64,000 nt of DNA from Massilia sp. CF038 (GCF_900129765.1 NZ_FQWU01000002.1:310001-374000), one strand, 5' to 3'; positions 7,482 through 17,535 are shown, numbered from the stretch's first letter. A program made the numbers and translations. Notes: generated from the letters alone by a model not told the origin.

Positions 7482-10466
7482 ATGAGCGACGAACAGGACG
7501 ATATTGAGCAGATGCGCACGGTAGCGCTGCGCAACGCCAACAGCGTGCTGGTCGCGCGTCAGCGGGCCCAGCAAGAGTTGCTGGAAGCGCGCGATGAACT
7601 GCGGCGCGCCAATACGCGCATGGAGAACATGCTCGAGAGCCTGACCGACGGCTTCTGCGCGGTCGACCTCGACTGGAAAATCAGCTACATCAACGGCCGT
7701 GCGCTGTCCTTGCTGTCCGCCTTGCACAAGCGCCCTGGCGATTTGCTGGGCAAGGCCATCTTCGAGGTCTTCCCCGAGCTTTCCGGCAGCACCATGGAAA
7801 CCGAATGCCGGCGCGCGCTGGCGCTGCAGCAAACGGTGAGCTTCGAGTTTTTCCACCCCCAGCTGGGCTGCTGGTTCGACCTGCGCGCCTACCCCTCGGC
7901 CGAGGGCTTGACCGTGTATTTTCAGGACATCAGCCAGCGCAAGGCCGATGAACAAGCCCTGCTCGACGGGAACAACCGCCTGCAAGTCGCACTCTCGGCC
8001 GGCCGCCTGGGCGACTGGCGCTGGGACAGCGCCACTGACCGCCTTACCCTGGGCAAGCGCGCGGCCGAGATATTGGGCCTGACGCCCGAAGTGCCGCTGC
8101 CATGGGCCGCGCTGCGCGCGCGCTTTCACGACGGCGACAAAGAACTGGCGCGTACCGAATTTTTGCAAGCATTCGCCCAGCACACCGATCTGAACATCGA
8201 ATGCCGCGTCGAACGTGCCGACAATGTGCCTTGCTGGGTGGGCGTGGTTGGCCGCGTCGACTATGACCGTAACGGCCATGTCCTGGGCATGACCGGGGTG
8301 GTGCAGGACATCAGCACCCGCAAAAGCGCGGAAGATACACTGCGCGAATCCGAAGAAGTGCTGCGCGCCCTGGCCAACTCGATTCCTCAGCTGGCCTGGA
8401 TGGCGCAGGCCGATGGCGCCATTGTCTGGTTCAACAAGCGCTGGTACGAATATACCGGCACCACGCCGCAGCAAGTGGTGGGCTGGGGCTGGCAATCGAC
8501 CCAGGATCCGGAAGTGCTGCCGCAAATGCTGCAGCGCTGGCACGAATCGATCCGCACCGGCAACCCGTTTGAAATGGAATACCCGATCCGCGGCGCCGAT
8601 GGCCAGTACCGCTGGTTCCTCACGCGTGTCAACGCGGTGCGCGACCGGCTTGGCCACGTGGTGCGCTGGTTTGGCACCAATACCGACGTCGATCAGGTCA
8701 AGCGCGTCGAACAAGCCTTGCGCGAGGAATCGAACGTGCTCGAGCTGCTCAACAGCACCGGCAGCGCGCTCGCTTCGCAGCGTGACCTGAAGTCGCTTCT
8801 GCAGACGGTGACGGACGCGGCCACCGGCATCAGTGGCGCGCGCTTTGGCGCCTTCTTCTATCATGGCAAGGACAGCGACGGCGACCTGTTCACTTTGTAC
8901 ACCCTGAGCGGGGCGGCGCCTGCCGAATTCGAGCAGTTTGGCCAGCCCCGCGCGGCCGAACTGTTTGGCCCCAGCCTGCGCGGTGAAGGCGTGGTGCGCT
9001 CGGACGACATCAGCACCGACCCCCGATACGGGCGCGGCGAACCGTTTTTTGGCGGCCCCGTAGGCCACCCCACAGTACGCAGCTATCTGGCCGTACCCGT
9101 CATTGCGCGTTCGGGCGAAGTGCTGGGCAGCTTGTTCTTCGGGCACCCGGAAGCGGGCATCTTCAGCGCCCGCACCGAACGCATCGTGGGTGGCATCGCA
9201 GCCCAGGCCGCCGTAGCGATCGATAACACGCGTTTGTACGAAGCGGCCCAGCGCGCCGCCGAAGAACGCAAGGTCCTGCTGGAAAGCGAACGCTCGGCCC
9301 GCGCCGAAGCCGAACGCACCAGTCAAATGAAAGACGAATTCCTGGCCACGCTGTCGCACGAACTGCGCACCCCCTTGTCGGCCATCCTGGGCTGGGCCCA
9401 GGTGCTGCGCCGCGGCAGCCGCGACACCGCCGACCTGCAGCGTGGCCTGCAAACCATCGAGCGCAACGCGCGTGCCCAGGCCCAGCTGATCGAAGACTTG
9501 CTCGACATGAGCCGCATCACGTCGGGCAAGGTGTTGCTGGACATGCAGACCGTGTCGCCAGCCGTATTCATCGACGCTGCCATTGAAACCGTGCGCCCGG
9601 CCGCGGACGCGAAAAACATCCGCCTTGAACGCGAATACGATCCGAATGTGGGCCAGATTGCCGGCGACCCGGCACGCTTGCAGCAAGTGATCTGGAACCT
9701 GCTGTCGAACGCGATCAAGTTCACCCCGCGCGACGGCCTGGTGCGCATCATGCTCACGCCGTTCGAGGGCCATGTCGAAATCACGGTGCAGGATACTGGC
9801 ATTGGCATCAAGCCCGAATTCAAGGCCCATGTGTTTGAACGCTTCCGCCAGGGCGACGCCTCGACCACGCGCAAGCATGGCGGTCTGGGACTGGGCCTAT
9901 CCATCGTCAAGCACCTGATCGAGCAGCATGGCGGCACGGTGCGGGTCGACAGCGAGGGCGAAGAGCGCGGTGCCAGCTTCACCATCGAGCTGCCTTCGAC
10001 CAACCGGCAGACGCCCTCCTCGCGCCCGGACCGCCCTCCTTACAGCCTGCCATCGCCACATACGCCCGACATCAAGCTGCGCGACCTGTCGCAAGTGAAT
10101 GTGCTGGTGGTCGACGACGAAGCCGACGCACGCGACTTGATCAATCGAATCTTGTCGGATTGTCATGCCAGCGTACGCACCGTGTCGAGCGCCGAGCATG
10201 CCCTGGCCGCCATTGCCGAACACGTGCCCGATGTGCTGGTGAGCGACCTTGGCATGCCCGATGTCGACGGATTCGAGCTGCTGGCGCGGGTGCAAGCGCT
10301 TGGCCCCGGGCGCGGCGGCAATGTGCCAGCCGTGGCGCTGACTGCATTCGCCCGCTCCGAAGACCGGCTCAAGGCGCTCGAAGCGGGCTTTCGGGCGCAT
10401 ATTCCCAAGCCCGTCGAACCCAGTGAACTGATTGCAACAGTGGCATCAATGGTGACGCGCCGATAG
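7482..10466 (+). CDS. PAS-PAS-PAS-GAF hybrid histidine kinase
   Basis: A 994-aa soluble hybrid kinase with no membrane segment. Order: N-terminal coiled coil (1-50), three PAS domains (about 45-155, 160-275, 290-410; the third contains GTTPQQVVGWGWQ), a GAF domain (about 430-590), HisKA with SHELRTPLSAILGW (about 620), HATPase_c (NLLSNAIKF, DTGIGI, GGLGLGLSIV), and a receiver (VVDDEADAR, VSDLGMPDVDG, IPKPVEP). A GGAGG ribosome site precedes the ATG. A 25-codon ORF (7408-7485) ends in an ATGA overlap with this start but has only a weak ribosome site. The signal is unknown; several cytosolic or redox cues are possible. Confidence 0.93.
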   Translation: MSDEQDDIEQMRTVALRNANSVLVARQRAQQELLEARDELRRANTRMENMLESLTDGFCAVDLDWKISYINGRALSLLSALHKRPGDLLGKAIFEVFPELSGSTMETECRRALALQQTVSFEFFHPQLGCWFDLRAYPSAEGLTVYFQDISQRKADEQALLDGNNRLQVALSAGRLGDWRWDSATDRLTLGKRAAEILGLTPEVPLPWAALRARFHDGDKELARTEFLQAFAQHTDLNIECRVERADNVPCWVGVVGRVDYDRNGHVLGMTGVVQDISTRKSAEDTLRESEEVLRALANSIPQLAWMAQADGAIVWFNKRWYEYTGTTPQQVVGWGWQSTQDPEVLPQMLQRWHESIRTGNPFEMEYPIRGADGQYRWFLTRVNAVRDRLGHVVRWFGTNTDVDQVKRVEQALREESNVLELLNSTGSALASQRDLKSLLQTVTDAATGISGARFGAFFYHGKDSDGDLFTLYTLSGAAPAEFEQFGQPRAAELFGPSLRGEGVVRSDDISTDPRYGRGEPFFGGPVGHPTVRSYLAVPVIARSGEVLGSLFFGHPEAGIFSARTERIVGGIAAQAAVAIDNTRLYEAAQRAAEERKVLLESERSARAEAERTSQMKDEFLATLSHELRTPLSAILGWAQVLRRGSRDTADLQRGLQTIERNARAQAQLIEDLLDMSRITSGKVLLDMQTVSPAVFIDAAIETVRPAADAKNIRLEREYDPNVGQIAGDPARLQQVIWNLLSNAIKFTPRDGLVRIMLTPFEGHVEITVQDTGIGIKPEFKAHVFERFRQGDASTTRKHGGLGLGLSIVKHLIEQHGGTVRVDSEGEERGASFTIELPSTNRQTPSSRPDRPPYSLPSPHTPDIKLRDLSQVNVLVVDDEADARDLINRILSDCHASVRTVSSAEHALAAIAEHVPDVLVSDLGMPDVDGFELLARVQALGPGRGGNVPAVALTAFARSEDRLKALEAGFRAHIPKPVEPSELIATVASMVTRR

Positions 10467-10592
10467 TTTTTTGCGAAGATTGGCATTCCTACCTGCGCAC
10501 GCGGCACTGTCCTACAAGAAATGTTCTATTCGCGTGTACACTGCAAAAGTTAATTCTGAATGCTGGACCCTGTTGATTGATCGAGAAACCGC

Positions 10593-11576
10593 ATGCCGAG
10601 CCGTGAAGACATCCTGAACGCAAAGATTCTGGTCGTGGACGATTCTGCCGACAATATCGAACTGATGGAAGAGATATTGCGCGAGGAAGGATACGCCTGC
10701 GTCAGTTCGACCATGCTCCCCGAACAGGTGTGCCCGCTGCATCGACAGCATAACTACGATCTCATTCTGCTCGACTTGCAAATGCCGGGCTTGAACGGCT
10801 TTCAGGTCATGAAGGGGCTGAAAGAAATTGAACACGGCGGCTACCTGCCCGTGCTGGCCCTGACTGCCCAGCCCAGCTTTAAAATCGCGGCCCTGGAAGC
10901 AGGCGCGCGCGACTTCATCAGTAAACCATTCGACCTGCTTGAAGTGCACAAGCGCATCCACAACATGCTGGAAGTGCGCCTGCTGTACAAAGAGCTGGCC
11001 CAGTACAGCCGTGCCCAGCAGGAGCTGGCGCTGCACGATCCGCTGACCGGCCTGCCAAACCGGCGCCTGCTGGAAGACCGCATCGAGACCACGCTCCAGC
11101 ATGCCAGCCGCAATCATCACAAGGCGGCCATCATGTACCTCGATCTGGATGGCTTCAAGGCTATCAACGACACGTATGGCCATGCATATGGCGATGAAGT
11201 ACTCAAGATCGTCTCGCAGCGCTTGCTGGCCTCATCGCGCAAGGAAGACACGGTGGCGCGCCTGGGCGGTGACGAATTCATGGTCGTGCTGGGCGAAGTC
11301 AACAGCCTGAGCGACGCCCAGGGTCCGGCGGCCAAACTGGTGGAAGCCGTGTCCGAACCCTTCTTCATCAAGGACCTGACACTGCGCCTGTCGACCAGCA
11401 TCGGCATCAGCATTTATCCCGACGATGCGGAAACCGTCGATGCCTTGATCAGCATTGCCGATTACGCTCTGTACGAAGCCAAGCGCGGCGGCAAGAACCG
11501 CTTCTGCGCGACCTCGGCTGCGCCCGCAGCGGTGCTGCCGGTCCAAAAAAAAGTTAACCTCTCGCCTGGGCGCTGA
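10593..11576 (+). CDS. Response regulator diguanylate cyclase (REC-GGDEF)
   Basis: A 327-aa protein that should make cyclic di-GMP when phosphorylated. The receiver domain (10-125) has ILVVDD, phospho-acceptor Asp61 and Lys111. After a linker helix the GGDEF domain (about 145-310) has an intact active site, LGGDEF at 224-229. An allosteric inhibitory site RKED (216-219) lies exactly five residues before it, so product inhibition is expected. The domain start LHDPLTGLPNRR is typical. It resembles WspR-like and PleD-like output proteins. It follows the PAS/GAF hybrid kinase at 126 bp and may be its target (inference). Confidence 0.94.
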   Translation: MPSREDILNAKILVVDDSADNIELMEEILREEGYACVSSTMLPEQVCPLHRQHNYDLILLDLQMPGLNGFQVMKGLKEIEHGGYLPVLALTAQPSFKIAALEAGARDFISKPFDLLEVHKRIHNMLEVRLLYKELAQYSRAQQELALHDPLTGLPNRRLLEDRIETTLQHASRNHHKAAIMYLDLDGFKAINDTYGHAYGDEVLKIVSQRLLASSRKEDTVARLGGDEFMVVLGEVNSLSDAQGPAAKLVEAVSEPFFIKDLTLRLSTSIGISIYPDDAETVDALISIADYALYEAKRGGKNRFCATSAAPAAVLPVQKKVNLSPGR

Positions 11577-11610
11577 CTGACGCGCGCCGCATTTCATGCG
11601 CGACCATGAA

Positions 11611-11639
11611 AAAAAGCGGGCATTGCCCGCTTTTCTTTT
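11611..11639. terminator. Bidirectional terminator between convergent genes
   Basis: AGCGGGC-ATT-GCCCGCT stem extended by A4/T4 on both sides, so it reads as an intrinsic terminator in either direction. It lies between the REC-GGDEF gene and the convergent gene ending at 11655. Confidence 0.88.
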
Positions 11640-11654
11640 GCCCGCTGAATTGCT

Positions 11655-12116
<462 letters not shown>

Positions 12117-12191
12117 CTATGGCATTCAGGGGAACGAACGACTGTGCGCTAGCGAACCATGCCAGCAATTGCACGTGCGCACGATTGCTTT

Positions 12192-12220
12192 TTGACACTG
12201 TCGATGGTCATTGTTATCAT
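12192..12220 (+). promoter_or_regulatory. Strong sigma-70 promoter upstream of the REC-kinase-REC gene
   Basis: TTGACA at 12192-12197, exactly 17 bp, then TATCAT at 12215-12220. Predicted start near 12227 leaves a leader of about 115 nt before the GTG at 12344. Confidence 0.7.
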
Positions 12221-12343
12221 AGAAAAAATTCGACTCGACGTTGCGCAACGTTGAACGTTTTCACAGAGAAAAATTAGCGTGCTCTGCTATCCTGTCAGCA
12301 GCAGCAATCAAGCCAAACACAACATGCGCAGCACAGGAACGAC

Positions 12344-13960
12344 GTGCCCAAAATAGAAAAACCAAAAATCCTCGTCGTCAATGATGATGCTGCGAGCTTG
12401 CTGGCACTAACCAGTCTGCTGGATCAATGGGCCGAAGAATCGGGCTACGAAGTCATCGCCGCCAATTCTGGCCAGCACGCGCTGCGCCAGGTCTTGCTGC
12501 ACGATTTTGCCGTCATTCTGCTTGACGTCAACATGCCCGGCATGGACGGCTTTGAAACAGCCGAAGCCATTCACCAGCGCGCCCGTTCGGCCGACATTCC
12601 CATCATTTTCGTGACCGCTTTCCTGGCCGATGAAATTGACCGCCTGAAGGCGTATCAGCGCGGTGCTGCCGACTTCCTGTTCACGCCCGTGATTCCGCAA
12701 ATTCTGCACGCCAAAGTGCAAGTGTTCGTGGCACTGGCCATCAAGAATGAAGAACTGAAACGCCAGGCGCACAAGCTGAGCCAGCGCACCACCGAACTGA
12801 CTGCCACCAACAAGCGCCTCACGCGCGAGATGGAAGAGCGACAGGCGGCCGAGCGCAAGAGCCACGCCAAAGATGAGTTCCTGGCGATGCTGGGCCACGA
12901 GTTGCGCAACCCCTTGTCAGCCATCAGCAGTGCGGCCGCACTGATCGGCCTGCCTGCTGCCGGCCCGGACACGGTGTCGCGCGCCAAACAAATCATCCAG
13001 CGCCAGAGCCAGCACTTGTCGCGCATCGTTGACGATCTGCTCGACCTGTCGCGTGCCATGTCCGGCAAAATATTGCTAGCGCGCCAGCCTGTCGAAGTGT
13101 CGGCGCTGGTGTCGGCCTGCCTGGACACCTTCAAGGCCACTGGCCGCACCGGCAATTACCAGCTGAACATGGCTCTGGCGCCTGGCTGGGTCGACGGTGA
13201 TCCGACCCGGCTTGAGCAGATTGCCACCAACCTGCTCGACAACGCACTCAAATACACCCCGGCTGGCGGCGCCATTGATATTGGCGTAGCCGAAGATGGC
13301 GAGCAAGTCGTGTTTACCGTGCGCGATACCGGCGTGGGCATTTCCGAAGAATTGCTGCCACATGTGTTCGACGTGTTCGTCCAGGCAAGCACCACGCTGG
13401 ACCGGGCCCAAGGCGGCCTTGGGATCGGCCTGGCGCTGGTGCGGCGCCTGGTCGAGTTGCATGGCGGTAGCGTCAGCGCCCATAGCGACGGTGCCAGCAC
13501 CGGCAGCACCTTTGAAATCCGTCTGCCGCGCGCCGTACCGGTGCAACTGGCGCCACGCGATGCGCCCAATTTCGACGATGCCGGCAAGCCCAGCGTGCTG
13601 CTGATCGAAGACAACGACGATGGCCGGGAAATGATGGTCACCATGCTCGATGCTTGTGGCTATCCCGTGGCACAGGCCGCCGATGGCTTGCAAGGCGTGC
13701 AAATGGCCCTGACCCACCTGCCCGACGTGGCCCTGGTCGACATTGGCCTGCCCGGCATTGACGGCTACGAAGTGGCGCGCCGCCTGCGCGCCGATGCCAG
13801 CACCCGCGCCATAAAGCTCATCGCCCTGACCGGCTATGGCCTGGCGGAAGACCAGCGCCGCGTGCTGGACGCGGGCTTCGACATGCATCTGGTCAAACCG
13901 GTGGACATCAACCACCTGCTTGAAGCAATCACCCGCTGCGCCCCCGCCAAGGCCGCCTGA
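12344..13960 (+). CDS. Hybrid histidine kinase with N- and C-terminal receiver domains
   Basis: A 538-aa soluble protein, REC-HisKA-HATPase-REC. The N-terminal receiver has LVVNDD and phospho-acceptor Asp61 (LLDVNMPGMDG). The conserved lysine of the KP motif is replaced by threonine (FLFTPV, Thr114), so phosphorylation-driven switching may be altered. A coiled coil leads to HisKA with His185 (LGHELRNPLSAI), HATPase_c (NLLDNALKY, DTGVGI, GGLGIGLALV) and a normal second receiver (LIEDNDDG, VDIGLPG, LTGYG, VKPVD). The start is GTG with AGGA seven bases upstream; no in-frame ATG is available. It is followed by a DesK/NarX-type kinase. Confidence 0.92.
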   Translation: MPKIEKPKILVVNDDAASLLALTSLLDQWAEESGYEVIAANSGQHALRQVLLHDFAVILLDVNMPGMDGFETAEAIHQRARSADIPIIFVTAFLADEIDRLKAYQRGAADFLFTPVIPQILHAKVQVFVALAIKNEELKRQAHKLSQRTTELTATNKRLTREMEERQAAERKSHAKDEFLAMLGHELRNPLSAISSAAALIGLPAAGPDTVSRAKQIIQRQSQHLSRIVDDLLDLSRAMSGKILLARQPVEVSALVSACLDTFKATGRTGNYQLNMALAPGWVDGDPTRLEQIATNLLDNALKYTPAGGAIDIGVAEDGEQVVFTVRDTGVGISEELLPHVFDVFVQASTTLDRAQGGLGIGLALVRRLVELHGGSVSAHSDGASTGSTFEIRLPRAVPVQLAPRDAPNFDDAGKPSVLLIEDNDDGREMMVTMLDACGYPVAQAADGLQGVQMALTHLPDVALVDIGLPGIDGYEVARRLRADASTRAIKLIALTGYGLAEDQRRVLDAGFDMHLVKPVDINHLLEAITRCAPAKAA

Positions 13961-14035
13961 CCCACCTGCCCGCATGGCGCGCACGGCTGCCGCGACAGCT
14001 CCGTGGCGCCTGTTGTATGATTTAAGAAACATTGA

Positions 14036-14767
14036 ATGAGTTTCAGCATGAGCGCATCCGACCCACAACAACTTGAAGCGGAAATCGAACGCCGCGTTGC
14101 GGCGCGCACGGCCGACCTGCGCGAGCTGCTTGGCCACCTCACCTTGTGCTGGGACGACGAACGGCGCCAGCTGGCGCGCCAGCTGCACGACAGTCTGGGT
14201 TCATCCATGACGGCGCTGACCATGCATCTGTCGCTGCTGACGCAGCAACTTCCTGGCGAATCGCCGCTGCAGCAGCGCACCACCCAGATGAAAAAGCTCT
14301 TGACGGGCATCATTAACACCAACCGCAACATGCAGCTGACCATCTGGAACGACAAGCTGGAGTTTCTGGGCATCAAAGCTGCACTGGCAGAACTGGTTAC
14401 CACCTTTGGCAGCGAACACCAGATGGTGGCGCGTGTGAGCTTGCCTGACGAAGACGTGGTCTATGGGCGCGAGCACGGAGTGGCCTTGCTGCGGGTGGTG
14501 GAAGAAGGCTTGCGCAACGTGGCAGCACATGCCGGCGCCAGCGAAGTGGACGTGATTCTGGACGACGATGACGAGATCGTCATGCTGACCGTGCGCGACA
14601 ACGGCGTAGGACCTGACAAGTATGATGCCGAGTCGCACAGCTGCCACGGCTTGCGCCTGCTGCGGGAACGCGCGCGTTATCTGGGCGGCGCGCTGGTGCT
14701 GGGGCCGGCACCGCAACGCGGCAGCGCCCTCACCCTGACCTTGCCGCGCCAGTTGCAGCAGGCCTGA
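14036..14767 (+). CDS. Sensor-less histidine kinase of the HisKA_3 (NarX/DesK) family
   Basis: A 243-aa cytoplasmic kinase without sensor or membrane segments. An N-terminal coiled coil (about 10-35) precedes a HisKA_3 dimerisation helix with the phospho-acceptor His51 in RQLARQLHDSLGSS. A HATPase_c domain follows (VVEEGLRNVAAHAGA, VRDNGVG, GLRLLRERA). Such kinases normally phosphorylate LuxR/NarL-type regulators; none is encoded nearby. It lies 75 bp after the REC-kinase-REC gene and could be cotranscribed. ATGs at 14036 and 14048 are both possible; neither has a strong ribosome site. Confidence 0.88.
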   Translation: MSFSMSASDPQQLEAEIERRVAARTADLRELLGHLTLCWDDERRQLARQLHDSLGSSMTALTMHLSLLTQQLPGESPLQQRTTQMKKLLTGIINTNRNMQLTIWNDKLEFLGIKAALAELVTTFGSEHQMVARVSLPDEDVVYGREHGVALLRVVEEGLRNVAAHAGASEVDVILDDDDEIVMLTVRDNGVGPDKYDAESHSCHGLRLLRERARYLGGALVLGPAPQRGSALTLTLPRQLQQA

Positions 14768-14776
14768 CGCCTGCTT

Positions 14777-16075
14777 TTAATGCAGCTTGACCAGTGGCGA
14801 ACTGCGCTTGATCAGGAAGCGCGCCACTGCCAGCACCCCGGTTTTGAGCGCCCCCAGCACGGCCGCATGGTGCATCAGGTGCAAGCTGGCATACATCATG
14901 CGCGCAAACAAGCCGTCGACAAAGAAATTAAGCCCCTTGAGCGAGCCCATCAGGCTGCCCACGGAATTGCGGTGCCCGAACGAGACCAGCGAGCCGTAAT
15001 CGAGATACACATACGGCGCTTCGCCTGGCGACTTGCGTGTGGCAATGCGCAGCAGGCGCTTGCGCAGATAATCGGCCTGCTGGTGCGCCGCCTGCGCCCG
15101 CGGTGGCACCTGCTTGCCGTCCGGCCCGATATTGGCGGCACAATCGCCCAGCGCATAAATATCTGTAAAACCTTTTACGCGCAACATGCCATCGACCTCG
15201 ATCTGCCCGCCCTTGTTGGTGGGCAGGCCTAGCTGGCCCAGAAATGCGGGGGCACGAATGCCTGCGGCCCAGACGCACAGACTGGCCGGATATTGCACGC
15301 CTTTGGAATCGGTGACCCGTTGCGCTTCGATGCTGGTGACGCGGCACTCCGTGACCACCGTCACGCCACGCTCGGTGAGCAGCTTGTGGGCAGCGGCCGC
15401 CACCCGTTCCGGCAGCGGCGCCAGAATGCGCGGCGCGCCTTCGAGCAAGGTGATGCGCACATCGCGCTCGGGCCGCAGATTGGCGAAGCCGTAGCTGGCG
15501 TAGACGCTGCTTGCCTCGTACAGCTCGGCCGCCAGCTCCACCCCGGTGGCGCCACCGCCGATGATGACCACGTTGACGTGCGCATCGGCACCGGCGCCAC
15601 GGGCCGCATCTGCCTGCGCCAGCTGTTTGAGCAGGGACAGACGAAAACGTTCCGCGTCTTCGGTGGCGTTCAGGGAAATGGTGTGTTCCTGGGCGCCAGG
15701 CACGCCAAAGTAATTGGAGGTGCTGCCAACGGCAATGACCAGGGAAGCGAATTCGACGACGCGCTCAGGCAAGATCTGCTCGCCATCGGGCGTGAGGACA
15801 GGGCTCACGCTCAGTTTGCGGGTTTGGGTATCGAGCGCCGTCAGCGCGCCGTAGACGAAGGTGAAACCATTGTCATGCGCCAGCATCTGGTAGGACAAGC
15901 CTTCCTGATGGGCATCGAGGGTGCCGGCAGCCACTTCGTGCAGAGACGGCTTCCAGATATGGGTCAGACGGCTGTCGACCAGCATCACGCGGGCGGGGCC
16001 CAGCTTGCGCCCCAGTTTGCTGGCCAACTCCAGGCCACCGGCCCCGCCTCCGACAATCACGATCTCGCCACGCAC
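14777..16075 (-). CDS. ndh: Type II NADH dehydrogenase (NAD(P)/FAD-dependent oxidoreductase)
   Basis: A 432-aa flavoprotein that transfers electrons from NADH to the quinone pool without pumping protons. Two Rossmann folds are visible: FAD-binding GGGAGGLELASKLG near residue 9 and NADH-binding IGGGATGVELAAEL near residue 172. The ATG-type FAD motif GFTDIYALGDCA is near 315. The C-terminal region (FFVDGLFARMMYASLHLMHH) fits the amphipathic membrane anchor of NDH-2. Length fits the family. It is convergent with the upstream kinase. It complements the respiratory genes further along the window. Confidence 0.93.
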   Translation of the reverse strand: MRGEIVIVGGGAGGLELASKLGRKLGPARVMLVDSRLTHIWKPSLHEVAAGTLDAHQEGLSYQMLAHDNGFTFVYGALTALDTQTRKLSVSPVLTPDGEQILPERVVEFASLVIAVGSTSNYFGVPGAQEHTISLNATEDAERFRLSLLKQLAQADAARGAGADAHVNVVIIGGGATGVELAAELYEASSVYASYGFANLRPERDVRITLLEGAPRILAPLPERVAAAAHKLLTERGVTVVTECRVTSIEAQRVTDSKGVQYPASLCVWAAGIRAPAFLGQLGLPTNKGGQIEVDGMLRVKGFTDIYALGDCAANIGPDGKQVPPRAQAAHQQADYLRKRLLRIATRKSPGEAPYVYLDYGSLVSFGHRNSVGSLMGSLKGLNFFVDGLFARMMYASLHLMHHAAVLGALKTGVLAVARFLIKRSSPLVKLH

Positions 16076-16151
16076 GCGCTTCTCCTGTTTACATAGATGA
16101 CAACTAGTCTACTATGCGACGCCGGAAAACGCGCGCACGCGGCGCGAAGGA

Positions 16152-16631
16152 TCAGTCCTTGTGCTTGCCGTGACCCTTGCCGTGGCCGTGACCGTGGCCA
16201 TGACCGCGGTCGTCGTCGCGGTCGTCGCGGCGGTCGTCACGATAGTCGCGGCGGTCGTCACGGTAATCGCGGCGGTCGTCGCGGCGGTCGTAGCCATGCG
16301 AGCTGCGATAGCGCGGCGCATAGGTATTGCTGTACCACTCGTCACGGACGAAATACACCTGGCGGCCGCAGGCGTTATACGCGCCGCAATGCTTGCTCCA
16401 TTTTTTCATGTGGCCAGGTGGCACGCGCAGGTACACCGGTTCTTCGCGCACATAGCGCGGGCCGCGTTCAACAATGATCGGCTGTGCGTACACCACCGGC
16501 GGAGCGCGGAAGTCACCCAGTTCGATCTGACCGTAGAAGCCAGGCTGGCCAATATTGATGCTCACGCCCACTTCGGCCATGGCGCTGGTGGCGCCCAGCA
16601 GCAGTGCAGCTGCAATGATCAGTTTTTTCAT
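16152..16631 (-). CDS. Secreted hypothetical protein with Asp-Arg and His-Gly repeat tail
   Basis: A 159-aa exported protein. Residues 1-19 form a clear signal peptide ending in AMA. The middle (about 20-115) carries a conserved-looking segment with YAQPIIVERGP, YLRVPPGHMKKW and two cysteines (HCGAYNACG). This resembles a family of small periplasmic proteins common in Oxalobacteraceae. The C-terminus is low complexity: DDRRDYR units, then alternating HG residues ending in KHKD. Such tails may bind metal or anionic surfaces (inference). The start at 16631 begins the signal peptide; a longer frame upstream has no signal and is rejected. Confidence 0.8.
   Translation of the reverse strand: MKKLIIAAALLLGATSAMAEVGVSINIGQPGFYGQIELGDFRAPPVVYAQPIIVERGPRYVREEPVYLRVPPGHMKKWSKHCGAYNACGRQVYFVRDEWYSNTYAPRYRSSHGYDRRDDRRDYRDDRRDYRDDRRDDRDDDRGHGHGHGHGKGHGKHKD
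16226..16288. repeat. Three tandem 21-bp units inside the secreted protein gene
   Basis: Three adjacent 21-bp units (16226-16246, 16247-16267, 16268-16288) begin with the same CGCGGCGGTCGTC. They encode the repeated seven-residue Asp/Arg/Tyr segment. Unit number is likely to vary between strains by slippage. Confidence 0.75.
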
Positions 16632-16764
16632 TTTAAGTACCTCTTTTATGTTAACGATACGCCCGGGGCGCAGCAGCCGCAATTGGTGCGGAATACTGAA
16701 TAGTTTAACAGAGGCAACATGAAATTCCGTACGCCAGCGCACACTGAAACCTTTCCTTACAGTT

Positions 16765-17535
16765 TTACATGTTGCGGAACAACGCCATAAAGGGTTGACT
16801 TACTGACAATGTCTCGGGGCGGTTGCGCAGTTTGACGATGCCGCGGCCTGTCTCGTCGCGGGTGATCGACGCGATCGCGCGCAAATTGACGATGGTGGAA
16901 CGGTGAATTTGCTTGAAGATATTCGGGTCGAGCACATCGAGCAGTTCGCGGATCGGTTTGCGCAGCAGCGCTTCGCCGGCCGCCGTCATCACCACCGTGT
17001 ACTTGGTATCGGACTGGAAGTAGGCGATATCCTCGATCATGATCAGGCGTGTCTCGTTGCCGGCGCTGGCGGTCAGCCAGACCAGGGGCGGCTCCTTGCT
17101 GCTGTTGGCCATGCCCTGCCCCAGTTTGGCCACCAGCTCGGCCAGCGCTGCGGCATCGTGGCCGCCGCTGGCAAGACGCGCCTTGATGCGCGCAATGGTC
17201 GCCTCCAGGCGCGGCCGGGCCACGGGTTTGAGCAGATAGTCAACCGCGCCGCGGTCGAAGGCGTCGAGCGCATACTGATCGTACGCCGTCACAAACACGG
17301 CCTGGGTCTGGGGGCTGGCCTGTGGCAGTGCGGCCGCCACTTCCAGGCCGGTCAGACCGGGCATGCGGATATCCAGAAATGCCACCTGGGGGCGATGCTC
17401 GGCGATGGCCTCGAGAGCGCTGCCGCCATCGTCACAGACGGCGACAATCTCGAGCTCGGGCCAGACCTGGGCCAGCTGCTCGACCAGGGCGTCGCGCAAC
17501 AGGATTTCGTCTTCGGCGATGACGCACTTAATCAT
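16765..17535 (-). CDS. LytTR-family response regulator
   Basis: A 256-aa two-domain regulator. The receiver (1-120) has IAEDE, phospho-acceptor Asp55 (FLDIRMPGLTG), VTAYD and LLKPV. The C-terminal half (about 150-256) is a LytTR DNA-binding domain (IEDIAYFQSDTKYTVV, FKQIHRSTIVNLRAI). AlgR-type proteins have this layout. It is the second gene of a pair with the LytS-type kinase, whose stop it overlaps by 8 bp. The ATG at 17535 follows an AAAGGAG-like ribosome site inside the kinase gene. A terminal FRNM is present. Confidence 0.93.
   Translation of the reverse strand: MIKCVIAEDEILLRDALVEQLAQVWPELEIVAVCDDGGSALEAIAEHRPQVAFLDIRMPGLTGLEVAAALPQASPQTQAVFVTAYDQYALDAFDRGAVDYLLKPVARPRLEATIARIKARLASGGHDAAALAELVAKLGQGMANSSKEPPLVWLTASAGNETRLIMIEDIAYFQSDTKYTVVMTAAGEALLRKPIRELLDVLDPNIFKQIHRSTIVNLRAIASITRDETGRGIVKLRNRPETLSVSQPFMALFRNM

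Noticed and set aside
7413-9878. 821-aa minus-strand ORF
   Set aside because: Shadow of the PAS/GAF hybrid kinase, which has full domain support on the plus strand.
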